Under the pieces are notes generated by a model, which searched no databases, had not been told where the DNA came from, and was given only the letters and a program-made list of their open reading frames with translations. A DNA stretch of 64,000 nucleotides, from the NCBI GenBank assembly GCA_963839535.1, contig CAWIVF010000011.1, positions 62,001 to 126,000 of the forward strand. The letters are read 5' to 3'. Numbering within the stretch: position 1 is the stretch's first letter; each line of letters begins with the position of its first letter. The DNA comes from RHKX01 sp963839535. Its GTDB lineage: Bacteria > Actinomycetota > Thermoleophilia > Solirubrobacterales > 70-9. Shown in pieces: positions 36,808 through 47,020 of the stretch. The position numbers were made by a program, and so were the translations under genes.

Positions 36808-38360
36808 TCAGGCTCGCTGCGCGAGCAGGGACCGGCCCGTCATCGCGTCCGGCTGCTCGATTCCGAGCAGGTCGAGCGCGGTCGGCGAGACGTCGGCGAG
36901 GATGCCGCCGTCGCGGAGCTCGACCCCCTCCGCGGTGACGATCAGCGGCACCGGGTTGGTCGTGTGGGCGGTGTTCGGCGACCCGTCCGGCTCGATCATG
37001 AACTCGGCGTTGCCGTGGTCGGCGGTGACGATGCAGACGCCGCCCGAGCCGAGGACGGTGCTGACGACCCGGCCGCAGGCACAGGTCCACCGTTTCGATG
37101 GCGCTGGACCGCTGCCGAGACCACGCCGGTGTGGCCGACCATGTCGGGGTTGGCGAAGTTGATGATCCCGAAGCGGACGTCGCCCTCCTCCCACTCGGCG
37201 CAGAAGGCGTCCGCCGCCCCCGCGGCGCTCATCTCCGGCTTGTGGTCGTAGGTCGGCACGTCCCGGGGCGAGTCGACGAGCCGCCGCTCCTCCCCGCGCC
37301 ACTCGTCCTCGCGGCCGCCGTTGAAGAAGTAGGTCACGTGGGCGTACTTCTCGGTCTCGGCGACGTGGAGCTGGTGCACGCCCGCCTCGCTCACCACCTC
37401 GGCGATCGTCGTCGCCGGCGCGCTCGGCGGGAAGGCGACCGGGTAGCTCCACTCGGCCCGGTAGCTGGCCATCGTCGCCAGCTCGAGGCCCGGGTCGCCG
37501 CCGCGGTCGAATTCGTCGAAGCCGGGGTCGCCGAGCGCGGCGACGATCTGCCGCATCCGGTCGGGCCGGAAGTTGAAGCAGAGCACGACGTCCCCGGACG
37601 CCATCCCGTCGTAGCCGCCGATCACCGTCGGCTTGATGAACTCGTCGGTGACGTCGGCCTCGTAGGCCCGCTGCACGGCCGTCGCCGCGTCGTCGGCGCG
37701 CTCCCCTGCGCCCTTGACGAGCGCGTCGTAGGCGAGCTGCGTGCGGTCCCAGCGGCGGTCACGGTCCATGGCCCAGTAGCGGCCGCTGACCGTGCCGATC
37801 CGCCCGGCGCTGCGCAGCCAGCGCTCGACCTCCTCGAGGTACGCGGCGCCGCCGGTCGGGCTGGTGTCGCGCCCGTCGGTGAACGCGTGCAGCACCACGT
37901 CGGGTACCCCCTCCTGGGCGGCGAGCTCGATGCACGCCTCGATGTGGCCCCAGCCGGAATGAACGCCGCCGTCGGAGACGAGCCCGATCAGATGCAGGCG
38001 GCCGCGGGGGCTCGAGCGGGCGCGCTCGCAGGCCTCGAGCAGCACCTCGTTCTCGAAGAAGGTGCCGTCGGCGATCGCCGCGTCGATGCGCGCGAGATCC
38101 TGTTTGACGATCGAGCCGGCGCCGAGGTTGAGGTGGCCGACCTCGGAGTTGCCCATCTGACCCGCCGGCAGGCCGACGTCGCCGCCGGAGGCCGAGAGCG
38201 TCGTGTGCGGGAAGCGGGACCAGAGCTCGTCGAACACCGGCGTATCCGCCAGCGAGACCGCGTTCCCCGGGCCGGGCTCGGCGAGGCCCCAGCCGTCGAG
38301 GATCACGAGGGCGACGCCGCCGACCGGCAGCGACGAGGGAGCCTGCGGGAGCTCGCTCAC
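36808..38360 (-). CDS. gpmI: 2,3-bisphosphoglycerate-independent phosphoglycerate mutase (two frame breaks)
   Basis: Interconverts 3- and 2-phosphoglycerate. The N-terminal metal site is VILDGWGLAEPG, and the phosphoserine nucleophile lies in GQMGNSEVGHLNLGAG near residue 68. Substrate contacts include TDGRDTSP and SGRYWAMDRDRRW, and the second metal site is VTADHGNAEFM. Two extra bases, near 37105 and 37075, interrupt the region between NPDMVGHTG and VVSTVLGSGG. It is the last gene of the gapA-pgk-tpiA-gpmI run. Confidence 0.95.
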
Positions 38361-38374
38361 CGGCCCCGGCTCAC

Positions 38375-39130
38375 TCAGGCCGCCGCGGCGACGATCTGCG
38401 CGAAGTCATCGGGATCGAGGGCGGCTCCGCCGATCAGGCCGCCGTCGATCTCGCTGCGGGCCAGCAGCTCGGCGGCGTTGGCCGGCTTCATCGAGCCGCC
38501 GTAGAGGATCCGGATCCGCTCCGCCGCCCCCTCGTCGCGACCGGCGATCAGTGAGCGCACGAAGCCGCAGGCGTCCTCGGCCTGATCCGGGCTCGCCGTC
38601 TTGCCCGTCCCGATCGCCCAGATCGGCTCGTACGCGACGACGACCTCGCCGAGCCGCTCGTGGCCGACGCGGGACAGCCCGGCGTCGATCTGGCGGCGCA
38701 GGACGCGGTCGGTGTAGTCGCATTCGCGCTCCTCGTCGGTCTCGCCGACGCAGAGGATCGGGGTCAGCCCCGCGGCCAGCGCGGCGGGGACCTTGCGGCC
38801 CAGCGCCTCGTCGGTCTCGCCGAACATCTGCCGGCGCTCGGAGTGCCCGAGCACCACCGCGCCGGCCCCCGCATCGAGCAGCATCGCCGGGGAGACCTCG
38901 CCGGTGAAGGCGCCGGAGTCCGCGAAGTACATGTTCTGGGCGCCGACGACGACCGGGCCCATCTTGGTCGCCTCGACCACGGTGGCCAGGGCGAGATAGG
39001 GCGGGCAGATCACGACCTCCGCCTCGGTCCCCTCGATCTGCGGGAGCAGGGCGTCGCAGAACTCGCGGGCCTCCTCGACCGTCTTGTTCATCTTCCAGTT
39101 CGCCGCGATCATCGGCGTCCGGTCGGCCAT
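38375..39130 (-). CDS. tpiA: Triose-phosphate isomerase
   Basis: A 251-residue TIM barrel, intact. The catalytic residues lie in AANWKMNK (Lys), VVLGHSERR (His) and AYEPIWAIGTGKTAS (Glu and closing loop 6); the phosphate site is YGGSMKPANA followed by GGLIGGAAL. ATG at 39130 overlaps the pgk stop by one base (TGATG). Interconverts dihydroxyacetone phosphate and glyceraldehyde-3-phosphate in the same operon as the enzymes that act next. Confidence 0.97.
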   Translation of the reverse strand: MADRTPMIAANWKMNKTVEEAREFCDALLPQIEGTEAEVVICPPYLALATVVEATKMGPVVVGAQNMYFADSGAFTGEVSPAMLLDAGAGAVVLGHSERRQMFGETDEALGRKVPAALAAGLTPILCVGETDEERECDYTDRVLRRQIDAGLSRVGHERLGEVVVAYEPIWAIGTGKTASPDQAEDACGFVRSLIAGRDEGAAERIRILYGGSMKPANAAELLARSEIDGGLIGGAALDPDDFAQIVAAAA

Positions 39131-40353
39131 CAGCCCTCCCCTCCGTCACCGGCGTCGCGCAGCGCCTCGACGCCGGGGAGGCGCTTGCCCTCGATCAGCT
39201 CGAGCGACGCGCCGCCTCCGGTCGAGAGCCAGGAGACGTCGTCGGCCAGGCCGAAGCTCGCAAGCGCCGCAGCGGAGTCCCCGCCGCCGACGATCGTCGT
39301 GCCGGGCGAGGCGGCGACCGCCTCGGCGACCCTGCGGGTGCCGGCGGCGAACGGAGGCAGCTCGAAGGCTCCCATCGGCCCGTTCCAGAAGACGGTGCCC
39401 GCGGCACCCACGGCCTCCGCGTAGGCGGCGGCGGAGTCCGGGCCGATGTCGAGGCCCATCATCCCGTCGGGGACGTCGATGCCGTCGTGCGCAACCGGCT
39501 CCGCGTCGGCGGCGAAGCGCTCGCCGAGCACGAGGTCGGTCGGCAGCCGCAGCTCACAGGAGGACTCCTCGGCCAGCTCGAGCGCGCGGCGGGCGAGCTC
39601 GATGCCCTCCTCCTCGACCAGCGAGTCGCCGGTCTCGTGGCCCTGGGCCCGGAAGAAGCTGAAGCACATCGCGCCGCCGATCAGGAGCTCGTCGGCGATC
39701 TCGAGGAAGCGCTCGATCACCGCGACCTTGTCGGAGACCTTGGCGCCCCCCAGGACCACGGTCAGCGGCCGGTCGGGGTCGTCGAGGACCGCGGTCAGCT
39801 CGCGCACCTCGCGCTCGAGCAGGAGCCCGGCGTAGGCGGGGAGGTGGGCCGCGACCCCGGCGGTCGTCGCGTGGGCCCGGTGGGCGGCTCCGAAGGCGTC
39901 GTTGACGTAGACGTCGGCGAGCGCGGCGAGGCCGCGGGCGAGCTCGTCGTCGTTCTTCGTCTCGCCGGGCTCGTAGCGGGTGTTCTCGAGCAGCAGGACC
40001 TCGCCTGGCCGCAGCGACTCCGCCGCCGCCTCCACCTCGGACCCGACGACGGCCGAGGCCACCTTCACCTCCGTGCCGAGCAGCTCGCCGAGCCGCTCGC
40101 CGACGGGAGCCATCGAGAGCGCCGGGTCACGGTCCTTCGGCCGCCCGAGGTGCGAGCAGAGGACGATCGCCGCTCCCCGCTCCCGGAGCAGCTCGATCGT
40201 CGGCAGCGCCGCCCGGATGCGGGTGTCGTCGCCGACCGCGCCGCCCTCGAGCGGGACGTTCAGGTCGGAGCGGAGCAGCACGGTCCGCCCCTCGACCTCG
40301 GCGTCGCGCACCGAAGCCTTGGCGAATCGCCCGCGCGGAGCCACCTGCGTCAA
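39130..40353 (-). CDS. pgk: Phosphoglycerate kinase
   Basis: ATP-generating step of lower glycolysis. RSDLNVPLEGG near residue 26, CSHLGRPKDRD near 70, the hinge LLLENTRYEPGE and the nucleotide-side loop GGGDSAAALASFG are visible; 407 residues, intact. The end GASLELIEGKRLPGVEAL is typical. TTG at 40353 (MTQVAPRGRF) or GTG at 40344 could start it. It lies 11 bases after gapA and overlaps tpiA by one base. Confidence 0.96.
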   Translation of the reverse strand: MTQVAPRGRFAKASVRDAEVEGRTVLLRSDLNVPLEGGAVGDDTRIRAALPTIELLRERGAAIVLCSHLGRPKDRDPALSMAPVGERLGELLGTEVKVASAVVGSEVEAAAESLRPGEVLLLENTRYEPGETKNDDELARGLAALADVYVNDAFGAAHRAHATTAGVAAHLPAYAGLLLEREVRELTAVLDDPDRPLTVVLGGAKVSDKVAVIERFLEIADELLIGGAMCFSFFRAQGHETGDSLVEEEGIELARRALELAEESSCELRLPTDLVLGERFAADAEPVAHDGIDVPDGMMGLDIGPDSAAAYAEAVGAAGTVFWNGPMGAFELPPFAAGTRRVAEAVAASPGTTIVGGGDSAAALASFGLADDVSWLSTGGGASLELIEGKRLPGVEALRDAGDGGEG

Positions 40354-40364
40354 CCCGGAACCGG

Positions 40365-41364
<1,000 letters not shown>

Positions 41365-41439
41365 CGTGCCTCCTAGTTCGCTTTGCGTGGATATCGCGGC
41401 TGCCCCCGAGCCGCGGGCCTAACCCTAGGGGACTCGGCC

Positions 41440-42213
41440 TCAGCCGCCCTTCGGCGCCCAGCGGAAGAACCTGACCGCGAGCACCATCCCGGCGATTCCC
41501 CAGGCCGCCACCACGGCGAGGTGCCCCCACTCGAAGCCCGCGCCCGTCGTCGCCGGGTCGAACGCGGTCAGGAGCGCCTGGAAGAAGTGACGGATCGGGA
41601 AGATCGCGGCGACGTCCAGGACGCCCTCGGGGATCTCGTTCTCCGGGATGAAGACGCCGGAGAGGAAGTAGAGCGGCAGGACGGTGAAGTTCGTGATCGG
41701 CGGCGCCGCCTCCTCGCTGGGGATCACGGTGGACAACGCCAGCCCGAGCGAGCAGAAGGCGAACGTGCCGACGAGCAGGGTCACGAGGATCGCCGGGATC
41801 GTGTTCGTCGGAATCGGCACGTCGTAGAAGACATGGCTGATCGCGGTGATCAGGACGACCATCAGGACCGAGACCACGAGGGCGTTGCCGATCCGCGAGG
41901 AGACGTAGGCCCAGGTCGGCAGCGGCGTGCCGCGGACCCGCTTGAGCCGGCCGCTCTCGCGCATCTCGACCATCCGCATCGCGACGTTGACCAGCGTCGC
42001 CGAGACGACGGCGAGCGTGACGATCCCGGGCACGTAGTAGACGGTCGTCTCGATCCCGCCGAGCTCCTCGATCGGCTCGCTGCCGAACAGCGAGGAGAAG
42101 ATCAGCAGGAAGATCACCGGGAACATGACCGTGAAGAAGACGGCCGCGGGGTTGCGCCAGAAGACCTTCTGCTCGAAGCGGAACTGATGGAGGATCACGG
42201 CGGCGGCGCTCAT
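41440..42213 (-). CDS. ABC-2 type permease
   Basis: A 257-residue membrane protein with about six helices. It has the ABC-2 signature region (MVEMRESGRLKRVRGTPLP) after the second helix and a C-terminal FFQALLTAFDPATTGAGF before the last helix. The family exports drugs, lipids or polysaccharides; substrate unknown. ATG at 42213 lies four bases after the stop of its ATPase gene, so they form a two-gene exporter operon. Confidence 0.9.
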   Translation of the reverse strand: MSAAAVILHQFRFEQKVFWRNPAAVFFTVMFPVIFLLIFSSLFGSEPIEELGGIETTVYYVPGIVTLAVVSATLVNVAMRMVEMRESGRLKRVRGTPLPTWAYVSSRIGNALVVSVLMVVLITAISHVFYDVPIPTNTIPAILVTLLVGTFAFCSLGLALSTVIPSEEAAPPITNFTVLPLYFLSGVFIPENEIPEGVLDVAAIFPIRHFFQALLTAFDPATTGAGFEWGHLAVVAAWGIAGMVLAVRFFRWAPKGG

Positions 42214-42217
42214 CGGG

Positions 42218-43137
42218 TCACGCTCCGCTCTCGCGGCCGGTCAGCTCGAGGTAGACGTCCTCGAGGCTCGGACGGCGAACCTCGAGGTTGCCGAGCTCGA
42301 TCCCGCGGGCGAGCGCCCAGGAGGTGATCTCGTTCAGGCGCCGCGTCGGCTCGGCGGTCCGCAGCACCGCGCTGCCGTTGGCCCGGGACCAGTCGCCGCC
42401 GATCGCCCGCTCGAGCTCCCCCGCATCCCCGGAGGCGAGGGTGTCGAAGCTGATCAGCGTCGTCGGCCGTCGATCTCCCGCCGAGGTCGTCGGGCGTGCC
42501 GGCGGCGATGATCCGCCCGTCGGCGATGACCGCGACCCGGTCGGCGAGTGCCTGCGCCTCGTCCATGTAGTGGGTGGTCAGCAGGACGGTCTTGCCGAGG
42601 TCCCGGAGCCCCTCGATCACGCTCCACGCCTGGCGCCGAGCGGAGGGGTCGAAGCCGGTGGTCGGCTCGTCGAGGAAGAGCAGCTCGGCATCCCCGATCA
42701 GGGCGACGGCGACGTCGAGGCGGCGCTGCTGGCCGCCCGAGAGGCCGCCGGCCCTCGCGTCGGCCTTGTCGGCGAGCCCGACGAGCTCGATCGTCTCGTC
42801 GACCGAGCGCGGCCGCTCGTAGTAGCCGGCGTACATCTCGAGGGTCTCGCGAACCGTCAGCAGGGGCTCCATCCGGCACTCCTGGAGCACGAAGCCGACG
42901 CGCCCGCGCCAGTCGCGATCCGCCTCCGCCGGGTCGATCGCCGAGCACCGAGACCTCGCCGGCGTCGCGCGCCAGGTAGCCCTCGAGGACCGAGATCGTG
43001 GTCGTCTTCCCGGCCCCGTTGGGACCGAGGAACGCGAAGATCTCGCCGCGCTCGACCTCGAGGTCGACGCCCCGCACGGCCTCGAGGTCGCCGTAGGACT
43101 TGCGCAGCCCCGTCGCGCTTATGACCGCCTCGGACAC
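42218..43137 (-). CDS. ABC exporter ATPase (two frame breaks)
   Basis: Walker A GPNGAGKTTT near residue 38, Q-loop VLQECRMEPLLTV, signature LSGGQQRRLDVAV, Walker B LLFLDEPTTGFDP and the switch His in LLTTHYMDEAQ. The C-terminal domain (LISFDTLASGDAGELERAIG, ending PSLEDVYLELTG) is of the CcmA/DrrA type. Frame breaks near 42930 and 42475 are each repaired by removing a base. GTG at 43137; the gene starts only eight bases before the uvrC stop region on the same strand. Confidence 0.9.
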
Positions 43138-43144
43138 CCGCCGA

Positions 43145-45070
43145 TTATGAACGGCCCGCCGGGCTCGCCTCCTCCGGCGTCGGGGTCGCTCCGGTCTTGT
43201 TGATCTGGCGGTAGATGTCCCGCGCGAGCTTCCCCGGGATGCCGGGAACGGCCTCGAGCTCCTCGCGCGTGGCGTGCAGGAAGCGCTCCGGCGAGCCGAA
43301 GTGGCTGAGCAGGGCCCGCTTGCGGACCGGGCCGACGCCGCGCAGGCCGTCGAGCACCGAGCCGGTCATCGAGGTGGAGCGGCGGCGGCGGTGCAGGTCG
43401 AGGGCGAAGCGGTGGGCCTCGTCGCGCACCCGCTGCAGCAGCCGCGACGCCTCCGAGTCGGCCCGCACCGGCAGCGGCTCCGAGCGGCCGGGGACGTAGA
43501 TCTCCTCGAGCCGCTTCGCCAGCGAGACGACCGTGGTCCCGCGCTCGATCAGCGGCTCGAGCGCCCGCACGCCGGCGGCGAGCTGGCCCTTGCCGCCGTC
43601 GATCATGATCAGGCTCGGCAGGCTGGCGAAGCTCGTGTCGAGCTCGGCGTCGTGCGGCGAGCGCTCGCTCTCGGCCATGTAGCGGGCGAGCCGCCGCGAG
43701 AGGACCTCCTCCATCGAGGCGAAGTCGTCGGATCCGGCGTCCGCGCTCCGCCCGCGGATGTTGAAGCGGCGGTAGTCGGCCTTCTTCGGGGCGCCGCCCT
43801 CGAAGACCACCATCGAGGCGACGGTGTGCTCGGGGCCGAGGTTCGAGATGTCGTAGCCCTCGATCCGGATCGGCGGGTCGTCCATGCCGATCGCCGCGGC
43901 CAGCTCGTCGAGCGCCTCGGTCCGCTCGCGGCGGCGGCGCTCGCGGCGCAGCTTGTCCTGAGCGAGGGCCAGCTTCGCGTTGCGCTCGGCGAGGTCCCGC
44001 AGGCGGCGCTTGTCGCCGCGCTCGGCGGCGCGGACCTCGACCGACGTCCCGCGCCGCTCCGAGAGCGCCTCGGCCAGCACGCCGAGGCGGTCGCCGAGCT
44101 CGCGGCCGACGACGACGAGCGGCGGGATCGACGGCGCCGCCTCGTAGTACTGGGCGATGAACTGCTCGGCGACCTCGGTGATGTCCCCCTCGCCCTTGTT
44201 GTCGAGGTAGAAGCCGTGCCGCTCGGCGAGGACGCCGTCGCGGACCTGGAACACCTGCGCGTTGGCGTCGGTCCCCTCGACCGCGACGCCGATCAGGTCG
44301 GCGGTGCCGACCGCCTCGCCGGCGACGCGCTGGCGCTCCATCAGCGAGCTGACCGCCGAGAGCCGGTCGCGGAACAGCGCCGCCCGCTCGAACTCCTGGG
44401 CGGCCGCCGCCTCCTCCATCTTCGCCTCGAGGTCGCGCTCGATGTCGCGGTAGCGGCCGGAGAGGAAGCGGCGGATCGCGTCGATGTTGCGGCCGTACTC
44501 CTCGGCGCTCACGTAGCCGACGCAGGGCGCTCCACAGCGCTTGATGTAGTAGTCGAGGCAGGGAACGCCGGAGCGGCGGCCGGGCTCGGCCCCGTCGCAC
44601 GTCCGGTACTGGAACAGCTTGCCGAGCAGCTCGAGCGTCTCGCGCACCCGGCGGGCGCTGGCGTAGGGGCCGAAGTAGACGCGATTCGGCCGGTGGCGCT
44701 CGCGGGTGAAGTAGACCCGCGGGAACTCCTCCTCGAGGCTGATCCCGATGTAGGGGTAGGACTTGTCGTCGCGGAGCTTGACGTTGAGGATCGGCCGATG
44801 GCGCTTGATGAACTGCTGCTCCGCGAGCAGCGCCTCGGCCTCCGTCTCGGTGACCATGAAGTCGATCGACTCGATCTCCTCGGCCAGCGCGCCGAGGGTC
44901 GAGCGGGCCGAGAAGTGGCTGGCGACCCGCTTGCGGATCGACAGCGACTTGCCGACGTAGACGACCCGTCCGTCGGCGTCGGTGAAGATGTAGACCCCGG
45001 GGGCATCCGGCAGCTTCTTGCGCTGCTCGTCGATCTCCCGGCGGCGTCTTTCGCGGTCCTTGCTGGGCAC
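43145..45070 (-). CDS. uvrC: Excinuclease ABC subunit C
   Basis: Makes both incisions in nucleotide excision repair. The GIY-YIG domain lies at residues 18-95 (GVYIFTDADG, then VVYVGKSLSIRKRV), followed by a Cys cluster, the UVR motif (EFERAALFRDRLSAV) near 215, the RNase H-like endonuclease domain (IRIEGYDISN near 385) and C-terminal helix-hairpin-helix pair (GLRGVGPVRKRALL, VPGIPGKLARDI). 641 residues, intact. GTG at 45070. Divergent from the enoyl-CoA hydratase gene. Confidence 0.97.
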   Translation of the reverse strand: MPSKDRERRRREIDEQRKKLPDAPGVYIFTDADGRVVYVGKSLSIRKRVASHFSARSTLGALAEEIESIDFMVTETEAEALLAEQQFIKRHRPILNVKLRDDKSYPYIGISLEEEFPRVYFTRERHRPNRVYFGPYASARRVRETLELLGKLFQYRTCDGAEPGRRSGVPCLDYYIKRCGAPCVGYVSAEEYGRNIDAIRRFLSGRYRDIERDLEAKMEEAAAAQEFERAALFRDRLSAVSSLMERQRVAGEAVGTADLIGVAVEGTDANAQVFQVRDGVLAERHGFYLDNKGEGDITEVAEQFIAQYYEAAPSIPPLVVVGRELGDRLGVLAEALSERRGTSVEVRAAERGDKRRLRDLAERNAKLALAQDKLRRERRRRERTEALDELAAAIGMDDPPIRIEGYDISNLGPEHTVASMVVFEGGAPKKADYRRFNIRGRSADAGSDDFASMEEVLSRRLARYMAESERSPHDAELDTSFASLPSLIMIDGGKGQLAAGVRALEPLIERGTTVVSLAKRLEEIYVPGRSEPLPVRADSEASRLLQRVRDEAHRFALDLHRRRRSTSMTGSVLDGLRGVGPVRKRALLSHFGSPERFLHATREELEAVPGIPGKLARDIYRQINKTGATPTPEEASPAGRS

Positions 45071-45131
45071 GCCCCAACTGTAGGGAGGGCCCTCGCCATG
45101 ACTTCCGGACCCCCGAAGCGAACGAGGAGCC

Positions 45132-45963
45132 ATGAGCGACGACATCCCAGGCAGCGGACAGCCCGATCTGAAGACGATGCGGCTGGAGATCGACGGCGAC
45201 CTCGGCACCCTCGTCCTCGACCGCCCCGACGCGCTCAACTCGATGAGCCCGGAGATGATCGGGGAGCTCGCGATCATCGCCCCCTGGCTGGCCGACCGCG
45301 CCCCGATCCGATCCCTGGTCGTGACCGGCGAGGGCCGGGCGTTCTCCGCCGGTGGCGACGTCACCTGGTTCCGCCGCGGGCTCGACGACCCCGACCTGGA
45401 CCTCGTCGCCTCCGTCCGCCGCGGCGCCGACGTGCTCCACCAGGCGATCGTCGACTTCCGCCGCATCCCCTATCCGGTGATCGCCGCGGTCAACGGCCCC
45501 GCCGCCGGCGCCGGGTTCTCGCTGGCGCTGATGTGCGACATCCGGATCGCCTCCGACCAGGCCTGGTTCGTCTGCGCCTACGGGCGGATCGGCGCCTCCC
45601 CGGACGGCGGCATGACCTTCTTCCTGCCGCGCGTGATCGGCCCGGCCGCGGCGCTCGAGCTGATGCTGGAGGACCCGGACATGAGCGCCGCCGACGCGCT
45701 CGAGCGCGGGCTCGTCTCGCAGGTCGTCGAGCACGACCGTCTGCTCGAGGTGGCGACGGAGAAGGCCCGCGACCTCGGCGCGAAGTCGCCCGCACTACAT
45801 GCGGATGGCGAAGAGCCTGCTCGGCGCCAGCCTCGACAACTCGATCGCCGACCACCTCCAGCTCGAGCGCCACGGGATCGCCGACAGCATGGGCACCGAG
45901 GACCTGCGCAACGGGGTCGCGAAGTTCTTCGCGGGCGAGAAGCCGACGTTCGAGGGCCGCTGA
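45132..45963 (+). CDS. Enoyl-CoA hydratase/isomerase family protein (one frame break)
   Basis: Crotonase-fold protein of about 276 residues. Oxyanion-hole segments are GRAFSAGGDVTWF and NGPAAGAGFSLALMCDIRIA; the catalytic loop reads YGRIGASPDGGMTFFLPR, where one usual Glu is Asp. The +1 break near 45792 (CCCGC for CCGC) shifts the last 57 codons; the restored end HYMRMAKSLLGASLDN is normal. ATG at 45132 follows GAACGAGGAGCC, a good ribosome binding site. Substrate unknown; it is a paralogue of the gene at 7030-7824. Confidence 0.88.
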
Positions 45964-46012
45964 GCGGGAGTAAGGTCCTTCTGACCGACGAGAACCGCCC
46001 GAGGAGGACCCC

Positions 46013-46430
46013 ATGACCAAGAGACTTCTGATTGCGCTGGCGGCTCTGGCGCTGGCGAGCTTCGCGCTCACCGCCTGCGGCGGCGACGACGAGGAGTCGT
46101 CGAGCTCGGCCGAGTCGAGCGCGCCGACGGCTGAGTCCGGCGGCGCCACGCTCACGGTCGAAGCCGATCCCGGCGGCACGCTCGCCTGGGTCGAGACCGA
46201 CCTGACCGCCGAGGCGGGGTCCGACCACGTCGAGATGGTCAACGACTCCGACACGCCCCACAACGTCGTGATCGAGTCGGAGGCCGGCGACGACGTCGCC
46301 GAGACCGAGACCGTCACCGGCGAGACGGCGAGCACTGCCGCCGAGCTCGAGGCCGGGCACCTACACCTTCTACTGCAGCGTCCCCGGCCACCAGGAGGCC
46401 GGAATGGAAGGCACGCTCACGGTCGAGTAG
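46013..46430 (+). CDS. Plastocyanin-like cupredoxin lipoprotein (one frame break)
   Basis: About 139 residues. The signal peptide ends in lipobox FALTAC followed by an acidic Ser-rich linker. The cupredoxin domain has all four type 1 copper ligands: His in SDTPHNVVI, then Cys, His and Met in YCSVPGHQEAGM. A +1 break near 46358 (GGGC for GGC) falls just before that copper loop. Likely a surface electron carrier, possibly donating to the oxidase; that link is inference. ATG at 46013 follows GAGGAGGAC. Confidence 0.88.
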
Positions 46431-46440
46431 CAGCGTCTGA

Positions 46441-46526
46441 CGAGGTCGGGAGGCGTCAGATCAAGGAAGAGTGGCCGATGCGGCCGCAGGCCGTGAGCCG
46501 CGATGACGCCGAGCTGCGTCTCCCGG
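46441..46526 (+). ncRNA. Candidate structured RNA, copy 2 of 2
   Basis: Outer stem 46448-46459 with 46514-46524 (one bulged T, one G-U). Inner stem 46480-46485 with 46489-46494 around a GCA triloop, and GGC/GCC outside a CGAU/GA internal loop. Compared with copy 1 at 6653-6743, inner pairs U-A and G-C become G-C and C-G, and outer pairs also covary, while CGAGGTC, TCAAGGA, GATGCG, CGTGAGCC and GACGC are kept. It starts ten bases after the cupredoxin stop and ends just before the stop of maoC on the other strand. Confidence 0.6.
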
Positions 46527-46530
46527 CCCG

Positions 46531-46995
46531 TCAGACCAAGGCGCGGCCGACGCTGTCGGCGACGCAGCACGGCTTCTCGTTGCCCTCGACCTCGAGGGTG
46601 AAGCGGGTCACCTGCTGGAACCAGCCGCCGTCGAGCTCGTCGATCGAGACGATCTCGGCGGTGGCCCGGACGCGCGACCCGGCCGGGACCGGCGCCGGGA
46701 AGCGGACCTTGTTCCAGCCGTAGTTGACGCCCAGCTTCACCCCGGTGACCGAGAACATCTGCTTGCGGAAGCCGTCGATCAGCGAGAGCGTCAGGTTGCC
46801 GTGGGCGATCGTCACGCCGTAGGGGCTCTCGTTCTTCGCCCGCTCGACGTCGACGTGGATCCACTGGTCGTCGCCGGAGAGCTTCGCGAAGAGGTCGATG
46901 TCCTCCTGGGTCACCTCGCGCCACTCGCTCGGGCCGACCGGCTTCCCGATCAGGGCCTTCGCGCCCTCGAGTCCGTCGATCTCGACCATCGCCAT
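46531..46995 (-). CDS. MaoC-family dehydratase
   Basis: A 154-residue hot-dog-fold protein. The hydratase motif region is AKLSGDDQWIHVDVERA with the catalytic Asp/His spacing of MaoC (R)-specific hydratases, followed by VTIAHGNLTLSLI. Typical substrates are enoyl-CoA or enoyl-ACP thioesters; the actual one is unknown. ATG at 46995, or 46989. Gene intact. Confidence 0.9.
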   Translation of the reverse strand: MAMVEIDGLEGAKALIGKPVGPSEWREVTQEDIDLFAKLSGDDQWIHVDVERAKNESPYGVTIAHGNLTLSLIDGFRKQMFSVTGVKLGVNYGWNKVRFPAPVPAGSRVRATAEIVSIDELDGGWFQQVTRFTLEVEGNEKPCCVADSVGRALV

Positions 46996-47020
46996 GCGGG
47001 CAGCCTAGACAACCGGGTGC

